64,000 nt of DNA from SZUA-38 sp965212525 (GCA_965212525.1 CBDBVC010000024.1:34534-98533); one strand, 5' to 3'. Shown: positions 9,701 through 19,080, numbered from the stretch's first letter. Notes: generated by a model from the sequence alone, not told the origin. Translations and numbers: made by a program.

Positions 9701-10271
9701 ATTTCAGTGCCGAGGCAATGCTGACGGCGACCTGATTGTAACGGTCTTCGTGTTCATGGCCACACCGCAACAGTTCGATATAGAAGCGGTTGTCGAATAT
9801 GCCCTGCCAGAACTCGGCGGCTGCCTGGGCGCGTTTCAGTTTGCTCTCGCGAACAAGACGCCCGATCTCGCCATCGAGGTTGCCGGATAGCGCGATCAGG
9901 CCGTCATTGTCGGCGGCGATCCATTCGCGTTTGACGATGGGCAGCGTAAGTCCGTCACGCTCCATGTAGGCCCGAGAGATCAGGCGGCTGAGGGTTCGAT
10001 ATCCGGTCATGTTCTGACACAGAACCACCATTCTGTCCGGTGTTTCGATGTCATCGTCATTGACTATCCACAGGTCGGCACCTGCAATGGGCTTGATGCC
10101 GGCCGCTTCTGCAGCACGGAAGAATTTAACCAGACAGAACAGATTCACCTGATCGGTGATGGCCACGGCAGGCATGCCCAGCTCCGCCGTGCGGTTGATC
10201 AGTGGCTTGATGCGAACCGTACTGTCCAGCAGGGAAAATTCGCTGTGCAGACTGAGATGGATGAAGGACAC
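6798..10271 (-). CDS. dnaE: DNA polymerase III alpha subunit
   Basis: The replicative polymerase subunit, 1157 residues, full length for the DnaE1 type. It opens with the PHP domain (FIHLSLHSEFSLLDS). The family-C polymerase core follows, with GPGRGSGAGSLVAW and the catalytic PDFDIDFCMD (two of the three aspartates). Next comes a helix-hairpin-helix region near RVLESLILSGAMD, and an OB fold toward the C terminus (VAGLVTGMRRR). The start is GTG at 10271 with no strong Shine-Dalgarno; the N-terminal alignment supports it. Located between rnhB and accA as in other gammaproteobacteria. No internal frame break was seen over 3.5 kb. Confidence 0.97.
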   Translation of the reverse strand: MSFIHLSLHSEFSLLDSTVRIKPLINRTAELGMPAVAITDQVNLFCLVKFFRAAEAAGIKPIAGADLWIVNDDDIETPDRMVVLCQNMTGYRTLSRLISRAYMERDGLTLPIVKREWIAADNDGLIALSGNLDGEIGRLVRESKLKRAQAAAEFWQGIFDNRFYIELLRCGHEHEDRYNQVAVSIASALKLPVIASNNVRFLERSDFASHEARVCIHQGRVLDDNTRPRDYTAEQFLKSADDMAVLFRDIPQALENTVELAKRCNLKLETGEYFLPDFPVPEGQTIDEYLEEVSAQGLTSRLEAHGLAEGYSDGDYRERLTHEIRVIVEMGFPGYFLIVADFITWARDNGIPVGPGRGSGAGSLVAWALGITDLDPLRYELLFERFLNPERISMPDFDIDFCMDRRDEVIDYVARKYGRSQVSQIITFGTMAARAVVRDTGRILGHPYGFADSIAKLIPPTVGVTINKALEESPELRERMHGEEDVADLIKLALSLEGLSRNAGKHAGGVVIAPGSLDHFTPMYSEPNGEGAVTQFDKDDVETIGLVKFDFLGLRTLTIIDWAVKAINQKLDADDRIAIEAIPLDDPATIELLKACNTTAVFQLESRGMKDLMRRLVPGQFEEIIALVALFRPGPLDSGMVDTYVDCKHGRQQVTYPHPDLEPILQPTYGVILYQEQVMQIAQVLAGYTLGAADMLRRAMGKKKPEEMAKQRAIFVSGATERGVEGALADSIFDLMEKFAGYGFNKSHSAAYALIAYQTAFLKAHYQAEFMAAVLSADMDNTDKIAHMIDDVRAQEIQLDQPDINHSVYQFTATSSDTIRYGLGAIKGAGQAAIESFLEERDSNGPYVSLHDFCNRVDTQKVNKRVLESLILSGAMDCLEVTRSTLMATLPEALKAAEQEARDREAGQSDMFGTVAASSSREDYHSMPEWSDDERLKSEKSALGLYLTGHPIDQHQALLRSIVSSPLGELDTIYRPQAVKPGGRPQQQPCIVAGLVTGMRRRSENVMILQIDDGTSRIEVTLFSDALREYHEMLESGMILVVDGGLLPDDFNGGYQVRAQRLFTMDQAVAEFAQAIQIRFNGESPRIDQLKAILKQHQPGQQVVFIDLQNDAARGRMKLDDQWRVAASPELRRTLEAMHGVESAQIVFSKTAARAGE

Positions 10272-10419
10272 GTTGTCTATAAAACCTGTTGCTGCGACTT
10301 GATGAATTGGTGCACGACGCTGTTGTCTTGTTCGTTCATGATCGTGACTTGCAGCGCAGCTTACAGTTTAGCGGAAACGGCAGGGAAAGTATCTCGATTG
10401 GGTCAGGAAATGTCTATTG

Positions 10420-11013
10420 TTACAGACCCAGATCTGCCTGCATCAGCCGTCTGACCGGAGCGTAGCTGCGCCGGTGCTCCGGGCAGGGTCCGTGTTGTTC
10501 CAGCGCCTTCAGGTGATCAGGCGTCGGATAACCCTTGTGACGGTCGAAACCGTATTCGGGATAACGCTGATGCAAGTCGATCAATTGACGGTCGCGCTCG
10601 GTCTTGGCCAGAATCGAGGCAGCGCCGATGCATCGTTCCAGACCATCACCACCAACGATTGCAACGGTTCTGCAATCGGACTCGGGGCAACGGTTACCAT
10701 CAATCAGGGCGAGTTCTGGTTCCGGGTCGAGTCCGGCAATGGCCCGCGTCATGCCGAGCATTGTTGCCTGAAGAATATTGAGTTCATCGATGGTGTTCCG
10801 GTCGATGCTGACAATGTTCCAGGCCAGTGCCGAGGTGCGGATGAACTGATCCAGCTCGGCTCGCCGGCTGGCTGTGAGTTTCTTGGAATCATTTACCGAT
10901 GAGAAATCGATATCAGGGTCGAGTATGACGGCTGCAACCACCACGGAACCTGCCAGCGGACCACGGCCTGCCTCGTCGACACCGCACACCAGCCTGGTGT
11001 CAGGCCGGTGCAT
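10420..11013 (-). CDS. rnhB: Ribonuclease HII
   Basis: RNase HII nicks RNA/DNA hybrids and removes single ribonucleotides from DNA. The product from ATG 11013 is 197 residues. The catalytic carboxylates are visible: GVDEAGRGPLAG (D and E), the D of ALIDG and a further acidic position in ASILAKTERD. It overlaps the 3' end of lpxB by 14 bases. A GTG nine bases further upstream is also possible, but the ATG has GGGTGAGG just before it. Confidence 0.95.
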   Translation of the reverse strand: MHRPDTRLVCGVDEAGRGPLAGSVVVAAVILDPDIDFSSVNDSKKLTASRRAELDQFIRTSALAWNIVSIDRNTIDELNILQATMLGMTRAIAGLDPEPELALIDGNRCPESDCRTVAIVGGDGLERCIGAASILAKTERDRQLIDLHQRYPEYGFDRHKGYPTPDHLKALEQHGPCPEHRRSYAPVRRLMQADLGL

Positions 11014-12151
11014 TGTCCTCACCCTGCATCAGCTGGCTGATCGCTTCGGCAGCACTGCTGGCAGCGTCCTGTTTCAGTTCCAGGTGTATGTCACGGAAAT
11101 CATCCGCCAGTTGATGGCGTCTGTCAGGATCATCCAGCCATTTGAGAACAGTCTCAGCCAGATCAGCGGCATTCAGGTCGTGCTGCATCATCTCGGGAAT
11201 CAGTTCCCTGCCAGCCAGCACATTGGGCAGCGAATAGTGTTCGATTTTCAGCATGCCCAGCTGACGCACAATGAAGTGTGTCATGGGCGAGAGCTTGTAG
11301 CCCACAACCATCGGTTTCTTGCACAGCATCGCTTCCAGCGTGGCCGTGCCTGATGCCAGTACGATCACGTCTGCCGCTGTCATAGCTTCCCTTGACTGTT
11401 TCAGGATGAGTCTGACGGGCACATTGTACTTGCGCAACAGCGGCTTGAGCATGTGGTACAACGATAAACTGGCAGCCGGAAGAACGAACTGGATTTCCGG
11501 TCGGTCCTGATGAATGATCTGAGCAGCCAGCAGGAAATCAGCGCTGAGACGCTTGACCTCGGCCTTGCGTGATCCGGGGAGAATGGAGATCACTGGTCGA
11601 TCCCTGTCCAGCAGCAGGTGGTCACGACAGGCCGAGGTGTCCGGATCAAGGGTATACACATCTGCCAGTGGGTGCCCGATATAGCGTGTGTTGACATCGT
11701 AATCGCGGTAGAACTCGGGTTCAAAAGGAAACAGCGCCAGCAACAGATCGCAGCTGTCACCAATCTTGCGTGCCCGTTCGGGACGCCAGGCCCACACCGA
11801 TGGCGAGACATAGTGAACCGTTCTGATTCCGTTCTGCTTGAGCGTCTTCTCCAGACCGAGATTGAAATCAGGCGCATCGATACCGACGAAGCAGTCGGGT
11901 CTGGTCTCGAGCAGTCGCTGCGTCAGTGATTTACGCAGTTTCAGAAGCCGGGGCAGGTCACGCAGTACTTCAAACAGGCCCATCACCGACAAATCGTCGG
12001 TGTGGTGCCAGCAGTCCATGCCACTGGCTTTCATGCGGTCACCGCCAATGCCGACAAAACGGGCTTCAGGGTGCCGCTGTTTCAGACGATCGATCAGCTG
12101 CGAACCGAGCAGGTCGCCTGAAGTCTCTCCGGCTACCAGGGCGATGATCAT
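11000..12151 (-). CDS. lpxB: Lipid-A-disaccharide synthase
   Basis: This peripheral membrane GT-B glycosyltransferase joins UDP-2,3-diacylglucosamine and lipid X to make the lipid A disaccharide. The 383-residue protein starts MIIALVAGETSGDLLGSQLI, the diagnostic LpxB N terminus. It contains SPSVWAWRPERARKI, LPGSRKAEV, and the ASGTATLEAMLCKKPMVVGY acceptor/donor segment. ATG 12151 was chosen over a weak TTG further upstream. It follows lpxA after 112 bases and overlaps rnhB. Confidence 0.97.
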   Translation of the reverse strand: MIIALVAGETSGDLLGSQLIDRLKQRHPEARFVGIGGDRMKASGMDCWHHTDDLSVMGLFEVLRDLPRLLKLRKSLTQRLLETRPDCFVGIDAPDFNLGLEKTLKQNGIRTVHYVSPSVWAWRPERARKIGDSCDLLLALFPFEPEFYRDYDVNTRYIGHPLADVYTLDPDTSACRDHLLLDRDRPVISILPGSRKAEVKRLSADFLLAAQIIHQDRPEIQFVLPAASLSLYHMLKPLLRKYNVPVRLILKQSREAMTAADVIVLASGTATLEAMLCKKPMVVGYKLSPMTHFIVRQLGMLKIEHYSLPNVLAGRELIPEMMQHDLNAADLAETVLKWLDDPDRRHQLADDFRDIHLELKQDAASSAAEAISQLMQGEDNAPA

Positions 12152-12263
12152 ACGATGAGTCCGCAATCGATTCCTGCAGGCTGATCAGACTCTGGCAGGA
12201 ACCTTGAATCGTTCATTGTATTCCCCCCTTTGGTACCGAACAGTCGCGGCTGGCAACGGAACT

Positions 12264-13034
12264 TCAGCGTATGATGCTGCGTTCACTGTCATTGATGAAG
12301 TCGATGAAGCTGCGAACCTTGTCGGCCTGATCAGCCTGTTCTGCCAGTTCTTCGAGTGCGTCGGTCAATCGCAACCCCTTCATGTACAGCGTGCGGTAGG
12401 CCTTGCGAATGGCACTGATCTCATCATTGCTGAACCCATTGCGCCTCAAACCCTCGGCATTGATGCCACGTGGTTCGGACATCTTGCCACCCACGGTCAC
12501 GAACGGTGGAACATCCCGGTTAATGCGTGAACCCATGCCGGTAAAGCAGTATTCACCGATTCGGCAGAACTGATGTATCAGGCTGAACCCTCCCAGAATG
12601 GCATGATCGCCGACGTGAACATGTCCTGCCAGGGTGGCATTGTTGGCCATGATGGTGTCGCAGCCGATCTGGCAATCATGGGCGATGTGTACATAGGCCA
12701 TGATCCAGTTGCGATCACCTATCCGTGTCACGCCCTCATCGTCAGTGGTGCCCCGATTGATGGTGACATACTCGCGAATGGTATTGCCATCACCAATTTC
12801 CAGTCGAGTGGGTTCGTTGTCGTACTTCTTGTCCTGCGGGTCACCGCCGACGGCAGCAAATGAATAGATATGATTGTCCTTGCCAATTGTCGTCGGGCCC
12901 TCGATCACCACGTGGGAATCGATTGTGGAGCCGGCACCAATTACCACATCGGCACCGATGACAGAGAACGGGCCAATGCTGACGTTGTCGTCGATACGTG
13001 CCTGCGGATCTATGATGGCCTTGTCACTGATCAT
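12264..13034 (-). CDS. lpxA: UDP-N-acetylglucosamine acyltransferase
   Basis: First enzyme of lipid A synthesis; moves a 3-hydroxyacyl chain from ACP to UDP-GlcNAc. The 256-residue protein has an N-terminal left-handed beta helix of hexapeptide repeats (for example ARIDDNVSIGPFSVIG). The catalytic-His region lies near IMAYVHIAHDCQIG, and the C-terminal helical part carries GLRRNGFS. ATG 13034 has a strong purine-rich AGGGGAGGG upstream, so the longer reading into the fabZ gap was rejected. It sits downstream of fabZ, which competes for the same 3-hydroxyacyl-ACP pool. Confidence 0.97.
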   Translation of the reverse strand: MISDKAIIDPQARIDDNVSIGPFSVIGADVVIGAGSTIDSHVVIEGPTTIGKDNHIYSFAAVGGDPQDKKYDNEPTRLEIGDGNTIREYVTINRGTTDDEGVTRIGDRNWIMAYVHIAHDCQIGCDTIMANNATLAGHVHVGDHAILGGFSLIHQFCRIGEYCFTGMGSRINRDVPPFVTVGGKMSEPRGINAEGLRRNGFSNDEISAIRKAYRTLYMKGLRLTDALEELAEQADQADKVRSFIDFINDSERSIIR

Positions 13035-13062
13035 TGGAAAACCCTCCCCTTGAGATGCCGGA

Positions 13063-13515
13063 TCATCCTTTTTCCGCACACATCATTTCGGCACTGGCCA
13101 CCACGGCATCATCGACGACGGCCTGACAGTCATAAATGCCCATGTTGCGCATGCGGCGCTTCTGTTTAACCTGAAGAATCACCTGATCACCCGGTGTCAC
13201 CGTTTTCTTGAACCGGGCCTTGTCGATCTTGACCAGATAGAACAGCGGATTGGCCGATGGATTGTCTTCACTCGACAGCTGTGCCAGTACGCCCGATGCC
13301 TGTGCCAGCGCCTCAAGGATCAGTACACCCGGCATCACCGGATGGCTGGGGAAGTGACCCTGGAAGAATGGCTCGTTGATGGTCACGTTCTTGACTGCAT
13401 GCAACCACTCGTTGACTTCAAAGTCGATTACCCGGTCGACCAGCAGGAACGGGTAGCGATGTGGCAAGAAGGCCATGATTTTTTCGATCTGAACTGTTTT
13501 ATTGTTCTCTGTCAT
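13063..13515 (-). CDS. fabZ: 3-hydroxyacyl-[acyl-carrier-protein] dehydratase
   Basis: Hot-dog-fold dehydratase of fatty-acid elongation, 150 residues. The active-site His lies in GHFPSHPVMPG and the Glu in LILEALAQASG; MAFLPHRYPFLLVDRV is the standard N terminus. Its ATG overlaps the end of lpxD by 17 bases, so translation is probably coupled. Being between lpxD and lpxA links the fatty-acid and lipid A branches of 3-hydroxyacyl-ACP use. Confidence 0.97.
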   Translation of the reverse strand: MTENNKTVQIEKIMAFLPHRYPFLLVDRVIDFEVNEWLHAVKNVTINEPFFQGHFPSHPVMPGVLILEALAQASGVLAQLSSEDNPSANPLFYLVKIDKARFKKTVTPGDQVILQVKQKRRMRNMGIYDCQAVVDDAVVASAEMMCAEKG

Positions 13516-14557
13516 CTAACAGCTTCCTTTCAAGTTCCTTAATTGTGCGTGCAAGTTGATCAAGTTGCTTCATCCGTGCAGCATTGCGAATCCACACCGA
13601 ATGCTCCTGCATTGGCGTCACCGAAGAGTACTGACCGGGTTTTCTGATGGACGAGGTCACAAAGCTGCGCGCCATCACGGTGACCCTGTCACAGATCTCG
13701 ATATGACCGACAATTCCGGCGCCACCGCCAATCAGGCAATGCGCACCGATCCGTGCGCTGCCTGCTATGGCAACACATCCTGCTATGGCGGTATGCGATC
13801 CGATGACGACATTGTGTCCGATCTGTATCTGGTTATCCAGCTTCACATCATCGCCCAGAACCGTGTCTTCGATGGCGCCGCGATCTATGGTCGTGTTGGC
13901 ACCAACCTCGCAATCATCACCGATGACGACACTGCCGAGCTGGGGAACCTTGAGCCAGCCATCCGCTGTTGACGCGATGCCGAAACCATCGGCGCCGATC
14001 ACCGCACCCGAATGGACGATGCAGCGCTGGCCCAGGCTTACTTCATGATAGAGGGTCACAGCCGGGTACAAACGCGTCTGTTCAGCCACCTGGCAGCCAC
14101 GACCAATCAGGCATCGATGCCCAATATCGCAATGATCGCCGATCACGGCATTGGCCTCGATCACGCAGTGTGCACCAATACGGACATTGCTGCCGATCCG
14201 GGCTGACGCGTCGATCACCGCGCTGGGATCGATACGAGGCTCGTTACTCTGTTCAGTCGCTGTTCCCCCTGACGTGGCAGATACCAGCAATGTGGCTGCC
14301 CTGGCATAATCGGCATAGGGGTTGGTGCTGGTCAGCGTGCTGACAGGGCATTGATCAGCGTGCTTTTCATCAATGATCACCAGGCCCGCCTGAGTGTCGG
14401 GCAGGAATTTTGCATAGGCTGGATTGGCCAGGAAGGTGAGCTGTTCAGGTGTGGCAGATTTCAGTGTGCCGACACCGCAGATGAGTTGTTCAGGATCACC
14501 GTCCAGCGGTAATTGCAGGGTGTCGGCCAGGTTGCCGGCGCGCACGGGTTTGATCAT
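13499..14557 (-). CDS. lpxD: UDP-3-O-(3-hydroxyacyl)glucosamine N-acyltransferase
   Basis: Third lipid A enzyme; adds the N-linked hydroxyacyl chain. The 352-residue product has an N-terminal uridine-binding domain (LTFLANPAYAKFL). A long hexapeptide-repeat beta helix follows, with HSGAVIGADGFGIA and the catalytic-His stretch LDNQIQIGHNVVIG, and it ends in a C-terminal helix (MKQLDQLARTIKELERKL). Its ATG overlaps the skp stop as ATGA. Confidence 0.96.
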   Translation of the reverse strand: MIKPVRAGNLADTLQLPLDGDPEQLICGVGTLKSATPEQLTFLANPAYAKFLPDTQAGLVIIDEKHADQCPVSTLTSTNPYADYARAATLLVSATSGGTATEQSNEPRIDPSAVIDASARIGSNVRIGAHCVIEANAVIGDHCDIGHRCLIGRGCQVAEQTRLYPAVTLYHEVSLGQRCIVHSGAVIGADGFGIASTADGWLKVPQLGSVVIGDDCEVGANTTIDRGAIEDTVLGDDVKLDNQIQIGHNVVIGSHTAIAGCVAIAGSARIGAHCLIGGGAGIVGHIEICDRVTVMARSFVTSSIRKPGQYSSVTPMQEHSVWIRNAARMKQLDQLARTIKELERKLLDDREQ

Positions 14558-15093
14558 TGATTGAGGTCTGACTGCTGTTCAAAGGAAACCCGTAAACGCT
14601 CCAGCAGTTGTTCTGTGAGATTGATCGAATCACTGGCGTATAGTGCCGGGCCGGGTATGATCAGGTCGTATCCGTTTTCCTGTGCAAAATCCGTCACTAC
14701 CTTGTAGATCTCATCTTCTACCTGTTGCCGTTCACTGTCGAGCCGGTATTCAAGCTCGACCCGGAGATCTTCCTTGTCGCGCTGTACCTTGCGGCGCAGT
14801 TCGCGAATGCTGCGTTCGGTTTCGATACGAACACTGTCTGTCATCAGCGAGGAATCACGAACCAGGCGTTCCTCGAGCTGACTCAGGGTCTCCTCATCGT
14901 CTGCAATCTGATTCTTGCGGTTGTCAAACTCGATGGTGAGCTTGTCCTTCACATACTGGATCTGAGGGGCACTCTGGGTGATTTCGTCCCAATTGACATA
15001 GCCGATGCGAGCGCTGTCCTGTCCCCAGGCTGGGCTGGAGAGGATGAACACAAGCAGCAATGGCCATGCATCGATTCGTTTCAGGGTTCGCAT
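14554..15093 (-). CDS. skp: OmpH/Skp-family periplasmic chaperone
   Basis: From ATG 15093 the product is 179 residues, with a signal peptide (MRTLKRIDAWPLLLVFILSS, then PAWGQ) and the family opening ARIGYVNWDEITQSAPQ. A long charged coiled coil follows (ETLSQLEERL to EYRLDSERQQVEDEIYKV) and a C-terminal strand region with NGYDLIIPG. Skp trimers hold unfolded outer-membrane proteins for the Bam machinery. The gene lies downstream of bamA, as usual, but with a longer gap of about 270 bases, so it may have its own promoter. Confidence 0.92.
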   Translation of the reverse strand: MRTLKRIDAWPLLLVFILSSPAWGQDSARIGYVNWDEITQSAPQIQYVKDKLTIEFDNRKNQIADDEETLSQLEERLVRDSSLMTDSVRIETERSIRELRRKVQRDKEDLRVELEYRLDSERQQVEDEIYKVVTDFAQENGYDLIIPGPALYASDSINLTEQLLERLRVSFEQQSDLNQ

Positions 15094-15364
15094 ACAGCAG
15101 TCCAGAGGCTTTTCACAAGCTTCACTCTGTATTCTAGCCCGCATTTGTCATGAAAGCATGTGATGATTGGGCACAAATGTGCCGGCAATCCCGTTTTTCA
15201 CGCTTTCTTGACTCAAGCGGCCTGAAAACGGCCTGATTTACAGCGGTCAGTGGCCTGTCAGACTCTGAAATACAAACTGAATCGCGCATCATCTGAAGAT
15301 CCATCAGGGCTGGCCTGACAGGGTATCAACGGTTTGATTCGAACTGCAGCACAGGCCGTGATCG
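15094..15364 (-). other. bamA-skp intergenic region
   Basis: About 270 non-coding bases between bamA and skp on the minus strand. This is longer than usual for this pair. A weak minus-strand -10-like TAGAAT corresponds to 15131-15136, with no convincing -35. A short direct repeat CGGCCTGAAAA/CGGCCTGA occurs near 15218-15235. No open frame, strong terminator or known RNA motif was seen. Confidence 0.35.
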
Positions 15365-17695
15365 TCAGAAGAAATCACCGAAGGCAAACTGGATGGTTTC
15401 GGTTTCATCGCCATCTTCTTCATTGATCACCTTGACCAGATTGATCACCACAGGGCCTACCGGTGCACGCCAGCGCAGTGACAGGCCGGTTGAATAGCGG
15501 ATATCGTCAGCCTCGAACGAATCGATGTCTGAATACACCTGACCGAAGTCAACAAACCACGACAATCGGGTGTTTCCTGAATCCTTGGCAAACGGAATCG
15601 GGAAGATCAGCTCGGCACCACCCGAGATCTTGAAGTCACCACCAAATGGGCGACCCTCAAGGACCGTGATTTCGCCGGTATCCGGATCAGTGGTGGTGAA
15701 GGTGGTACGCGGACCAAGCGTGTTGTCATCGAATCCACGCACATCGCGAACACCACCAGCGAAGAAGTGCTCGAAGAATGGCAGGCCGAATCCGCTGTCT
15801 TCATCACCGTAAATGTCGCCATAACCGATGTTGCTGTTCAGTGACAGAACCAGATTCCGGGTCAGCGGGAAGAAAAAGTTGTTGTCGTACTGAATCTTGT
15901 AAAACTCGGCCGTACTGCCAGGCAGTGCCACTTCAATCGAAGCACGCTGGCTCGATCCGGTCGATGGATTGAAGAAGCGGTTTCTCGTGTCTCTCGACCA
16001 GGTCAGTTCGGTTCGGTAGGTGGTGAAATCATCGCCATAGAACTCCAGTTCATTGGCGATCTCGTCACCCGAGCCGCCGAAGGGTGTGATTTCGGTTTCC
16101 TCGGCACCCACCAGCAATCTGAAGCGGTCAACTTCCGTCACTGGAATACCGAAGGTTACCGATGCTGCCACGGTGTCGGCGATGAAGCTGGCAATGTTGG
16201 CTTCACCCTGATTCAGTCGTCTGGCTGACAGGTTGAAACCCCGGCTGACACCATCATCAGTCCAGTAGGGGTCGGTGTATGACAGGTTGAACTGCTTGAA
16301 GAAACTGGACTTGCTCACGGTCACGCCGAGCAGTTTGCCGGAACCGAGGAAGTTTTCCTGGTTGAGGGACAGCGAGGTGATGAGTCCGGACAGCTGTGAA
16401 TAACCGAAACCGAACGTGAATGTGCCCGTGGTCGATTCCTCGATCGAAATATTGATGTCCACCTGATCATCGGTGCCGGGTACTCGAGGTGTTTCGACAT
16501 TGACGTTTCCAACGTAGCTCAGTCGTTGCAGACGAAGCTTGGAGCGGTCCAGTGCGATCTGGGAGAACCAGCCACCCTCATACTGTCGCATTTCGCGCCG
16601 CAACACCTCATCCTTGGTTTTCAGGTTGCCGGAAAAATTGATGCGCCTGACGTAGACCCGCTTGAGCGGATCAATGAACAGGGTCACGCGGGCAGTACGG
16701 TCTTCCTTGTTGATCTGGAAGTCTGGCGTGACATTGGCAAATGCATAGCCGACGTTGGCCAGTGAAGCCGAGATGTTGGAGGTACTGGCCTCGAGTTTCT
16801 TCTGTGAGAATGTTTCACCCTCATTCATCACCACCAGTCTTCTCAGACCTTCTTCCGGCACGACGAATTCACCGGCCAGTCTGATTTCGGAAACCGTGTA
16901 GATTTCACCTTCGCGAACATTGGCCGTGATGTAGACGTCCTTCTTGTCGGCACTGATCGAGACCTGGGTGGATTCGATCTGGAAATCGAGATAACCGCGA
17001 TCCTTGTAGAACGAGGTCAGAACTTCCAGGTCGCCTTCCAGTTTTTCCTTGGAATACTGGTCATCCTTGGTGTACCAGGACAGGTAGCCGCGTGTGCTTG
17101 ATTCGAAATCCTCTCGAATCTCTTCGTCGCTGAATGCCTTGTTACCGACGATGTTGATGTGCTTGATGCGTGCGGCCTTGCCCTCGTCGATTTCCAGTGT
17201 GATCTTGACGCGGTTGCGCTGCAGCTCCTCGACCTTGGGGTCGATGGTCACGTTGTACTTGCCGCGATTGTTGTATTCCCGGATCAGTGATTGCTCGATC
17301 CGGTCCAGGGTGATCCGCTGGAACACATCACCTTCACTCATGCCGAAATCCTGCAGCGCCTTTTCAAGATCTTCGGTCTTGATGTCCTTGTTGCCCTGAA
17401 TATCGATTTCGGAGATGGCAGGTCGTTCCTGAACACGGATGACCAGGATGGAGCCCTGTTGCTCGAACACGATGTCCTCGAAGAAACCGGTCTTGAACAG
17501 TGCCCGCATGGCTTCGGACGAGTTGTCATTGGTGAGACGGTCGCCGACGTCAATCGGCAGGTAGGTGAACACCGTACCGTCTGAAATTCGTTCCAGACCC
17601 TCGATACGGATATCCGAAATCGTGAACGGGGCCAGTGCGTGGGAAACCGAGCAGAGTAGGGCGAAAATCAGACCACACAAATGCAGCTTTTTCAT
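15365..17695 (-). CDS. bamA: Outer membrane protein assembly factor BamA
   Basis: Omp85-family core of the Bam complex that inserts beta-barrels in the outer membrane. The 776-residue product from ATG 17695 has a signal peptide ending near SHALA, then five POTRA domains (first one FTISDIRIEGLERIS). The C-terminal barrel contains the hallmark loop-6 sequence FAGGVRDVRGFDDNTLGPR with VRGF. It terminates QFAFGDFF with a C-terminal Phe, the Bam recognition signature. It follows rseP after 36 bases. Confidence 0.97.
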   Translation of the reverse strand: MKKLHLCGLIFALLCSVSHALAPFTISDIRIEGLERISDGTVFTYLPIDVGDRLTNDNSSEAMRALFKTGFFEDIVFEQQGSILVIRVQERPAISEIDIQGNKDIKTEDLEKALQDFGMSEGDVFQRITLDRIEQSLIREYNNRGKYNVTIDPKVEELQRNRVKITLEIDEGKAARIKHINIVGNKAFSDEEIREDFESSTRGYLSWYTKDDQYSKEKLEGDLEVLTSFYKDRGYLDFQIESTQVSISADKKDVYITANVREGEIYTVSEIRLAGEFVVPEEGLRRLVVMNEGETFSQKKLEASTSNISASLANVGYAFANVTPDFQINKEDRTARVTLFIDPLKRVYVRRINFSGNLKTKDEVLRREMRQYEGGWFSQIALDRSKLRLQRLSYVGNVNVETPRVPGTDDQVDINISIEESTTGTFTFGFGYSQLSGLITSLSLNQENFLGSGKLLGVTVSKSSFFKQFNLSYTDPYWTDDGVSRGFNLSARRLNQGEANIASFIADTVAASVTFGIPVTEVDRFRLLVGAEETEITPFGGSGDEIANELEFYGDDFTTYRTELTWSRDTRNRFFNPSTGSSQRASIEVALPGSTAEFYKIQYDNNFFFPLTRNLVLSLNSNIGYGDIYGDEDSGFGLPFFEHFFAGGVRDVRGFDDNTLGPRTTFTTTDPDTGEITVLEGRPFGGDFKISGGAELIFPIPFAKDSGNTRLSWFVDFGQVYSDIDSFEADDIRYSTGLSLRWRAPVGPVVINLVKVINEEDGDETETIQFAFGDFF

Positions 17696-17731
17696 AAACA
17701 GTCTCAATCAATCAAGCTTCAGAGCAGGATA

Positions 17732-19078
17732 TTACGACATCAATCGTAAAATATCGTTATGGAACGTGAGGATAAGCAGCGCACCGATCACCAGCAGGCC
17801 AACATACTGACCTGCAATCTGGACTTTCTCGGATACGGGGCTTCCCTTCACCAATTCTACAAAGTAATAGAGCAAATGCCCACCGTCGAGCAGTGGAATG
17901 GGCAATAAATTGAGTATTCCCAGACTCAGACTGAGCATGGCGAGAAAGGCAAGAAAGCGTGAGAAGCCAAGATCGGCAGACTGTCGGGCAAAATCGGCGA
18001 TGGTAATGACACCGGAAACGTTCCTGAGGGAGGCATCGCCAGTGATCATGCGCTTGATCAGCGCAAAGGTGCCCGTGGTCATGCGCCACAGCTCTGAGAA
18101 TGCCTTGGGCACGGCATCGAGGGCCGAATACTGAAAGACGGTGACAAAACGCTGTGATGCGGGGTCGTAGGTCGACACGCCGATCAACCGCCTGCGCTGA
18201 TCATCCTCTCCAACAATGTCCGGAACAAGCGACATCTGTGTGCGGTAACCGTCCCGATCGACTTCAACCACGATCGGGTCATCGATTGACTGGTATTGCT
18301 GAATTGCATCTCGCATCTGAGAAAATGTAGTCACCGGTGAGCCATTAATGGCAGTGACCAGATCACCAGGCTGGATACCGGCGCGTCTGGCCGGACTGTC
18401 ATCGGGTAGTTCGGCGATGATCGGTCGAGACTGGAACAGCACCATTCCGGCCGTGCTGAGAAATTCCTCTTCCCTGAACTCGTCCGGCAACTGGCTCAGC
18501 AGCAAGGTGCGTTCGGCGCTGGAGCCGTCCGGTCTTTCTACCGTGACACTGACGTCTTCCCGGTCAATGGCATAGGCAATCAGTTCGATGTTCGCGTGAG
18601 TGACCGTTTCCACGGCAACACCGTTCACAGCGATGATTTCATCGTCCTTGACCAGCCCGGATTCAGCTGCAATTCCGGTGGGCTCACCAAGTACCATTCT
18701 GAATTCCTGCACACCCACCATGAACATCAGCCAGAAGGCAAACACGGCAAAGGCCAGGTTGATCAACGGACCTGCGGCGACGATGGCAATGCGCTGCATG
18801 ACGGGTTTGCGATTGAATGCAAATGGCAGCTCGCTGGGTTTGACGGCACCTTCGCGCTCATCAATCATGCGCACATAGCCGCCCAGTGGAATCATGGCCA
18901 GCGCATATTCGGTGCCATCTGCGGCAGTCTTCATCCAGATCGGCTTGCCAAAGCCGACTGAAAAACGCCGGATGCCCACGCCGCATTTTCGGGCCACCCA
19001 GTAGTGACCATATTCATGCAGGGTTACCAGAATCAGAAGGGCGACCAGAAGCCAGAATATGCTGTCGATTACTACCAT
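17732..19078 (-). CDS. rseP: Site-2 intramembrane metalloprotease RseP
   Basis: Cleaves the anti-sigma factor RseA inside the membrane to release sigma-E, and clears signal-peptide remnants. The 448-residue protein has HEYGH (residues 21-25) in the first helix, two periplasmic PDZ domains (near PTGIAAESGLVKDDEI and PARRAGIQPGDLV) and the second zinc-site motif LLDGGHLLYY near the C terminus. Only two bases separate it from the cdsA stop, so dxr, which sits here in Pseudomonas-type clusters, is missing. Confidence 0.96.
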   Translation of the reverse strand: MVVIDSIFWLLVALLILVTLHEYGHYWVARKCGVGIRRFSVGFGKPIWMKTAADGTEYALAMIPLGGYVRMIDEREGAVKPSELPFAFNRKPVMQRIAIVAAGPLINLAFAVFAFWLMFMVGVQEFRMVLGEPTGIAAESGLVKDDEIIAVNGVAVETVTHANIELIAYAIDREDVSVTVERPDGSSAERTLLLSQLPDEFREEEFLSTAGMVLFQSRPIIAELPDDSPARRAGIQPGDLVTAINGSPVTTFSQMRDAIQQYQSIDDPIVVEVDRDGYRTQMSLVPDIVGEDDQRRRLIGVSTYDPASQRFVTVFQYSALDAVPKAFSELWRMTTGTFALIKRMITGDASLRNVSGVITIADFARQSADLGFSRFLAFLAMLSLSLGILNLLPIPLLDGGHLLYYFVELVKGSPVSEKVQIAGQYVGLLVIGALLILTFHNDILRLMS

Positions 19079-19080
19079 GA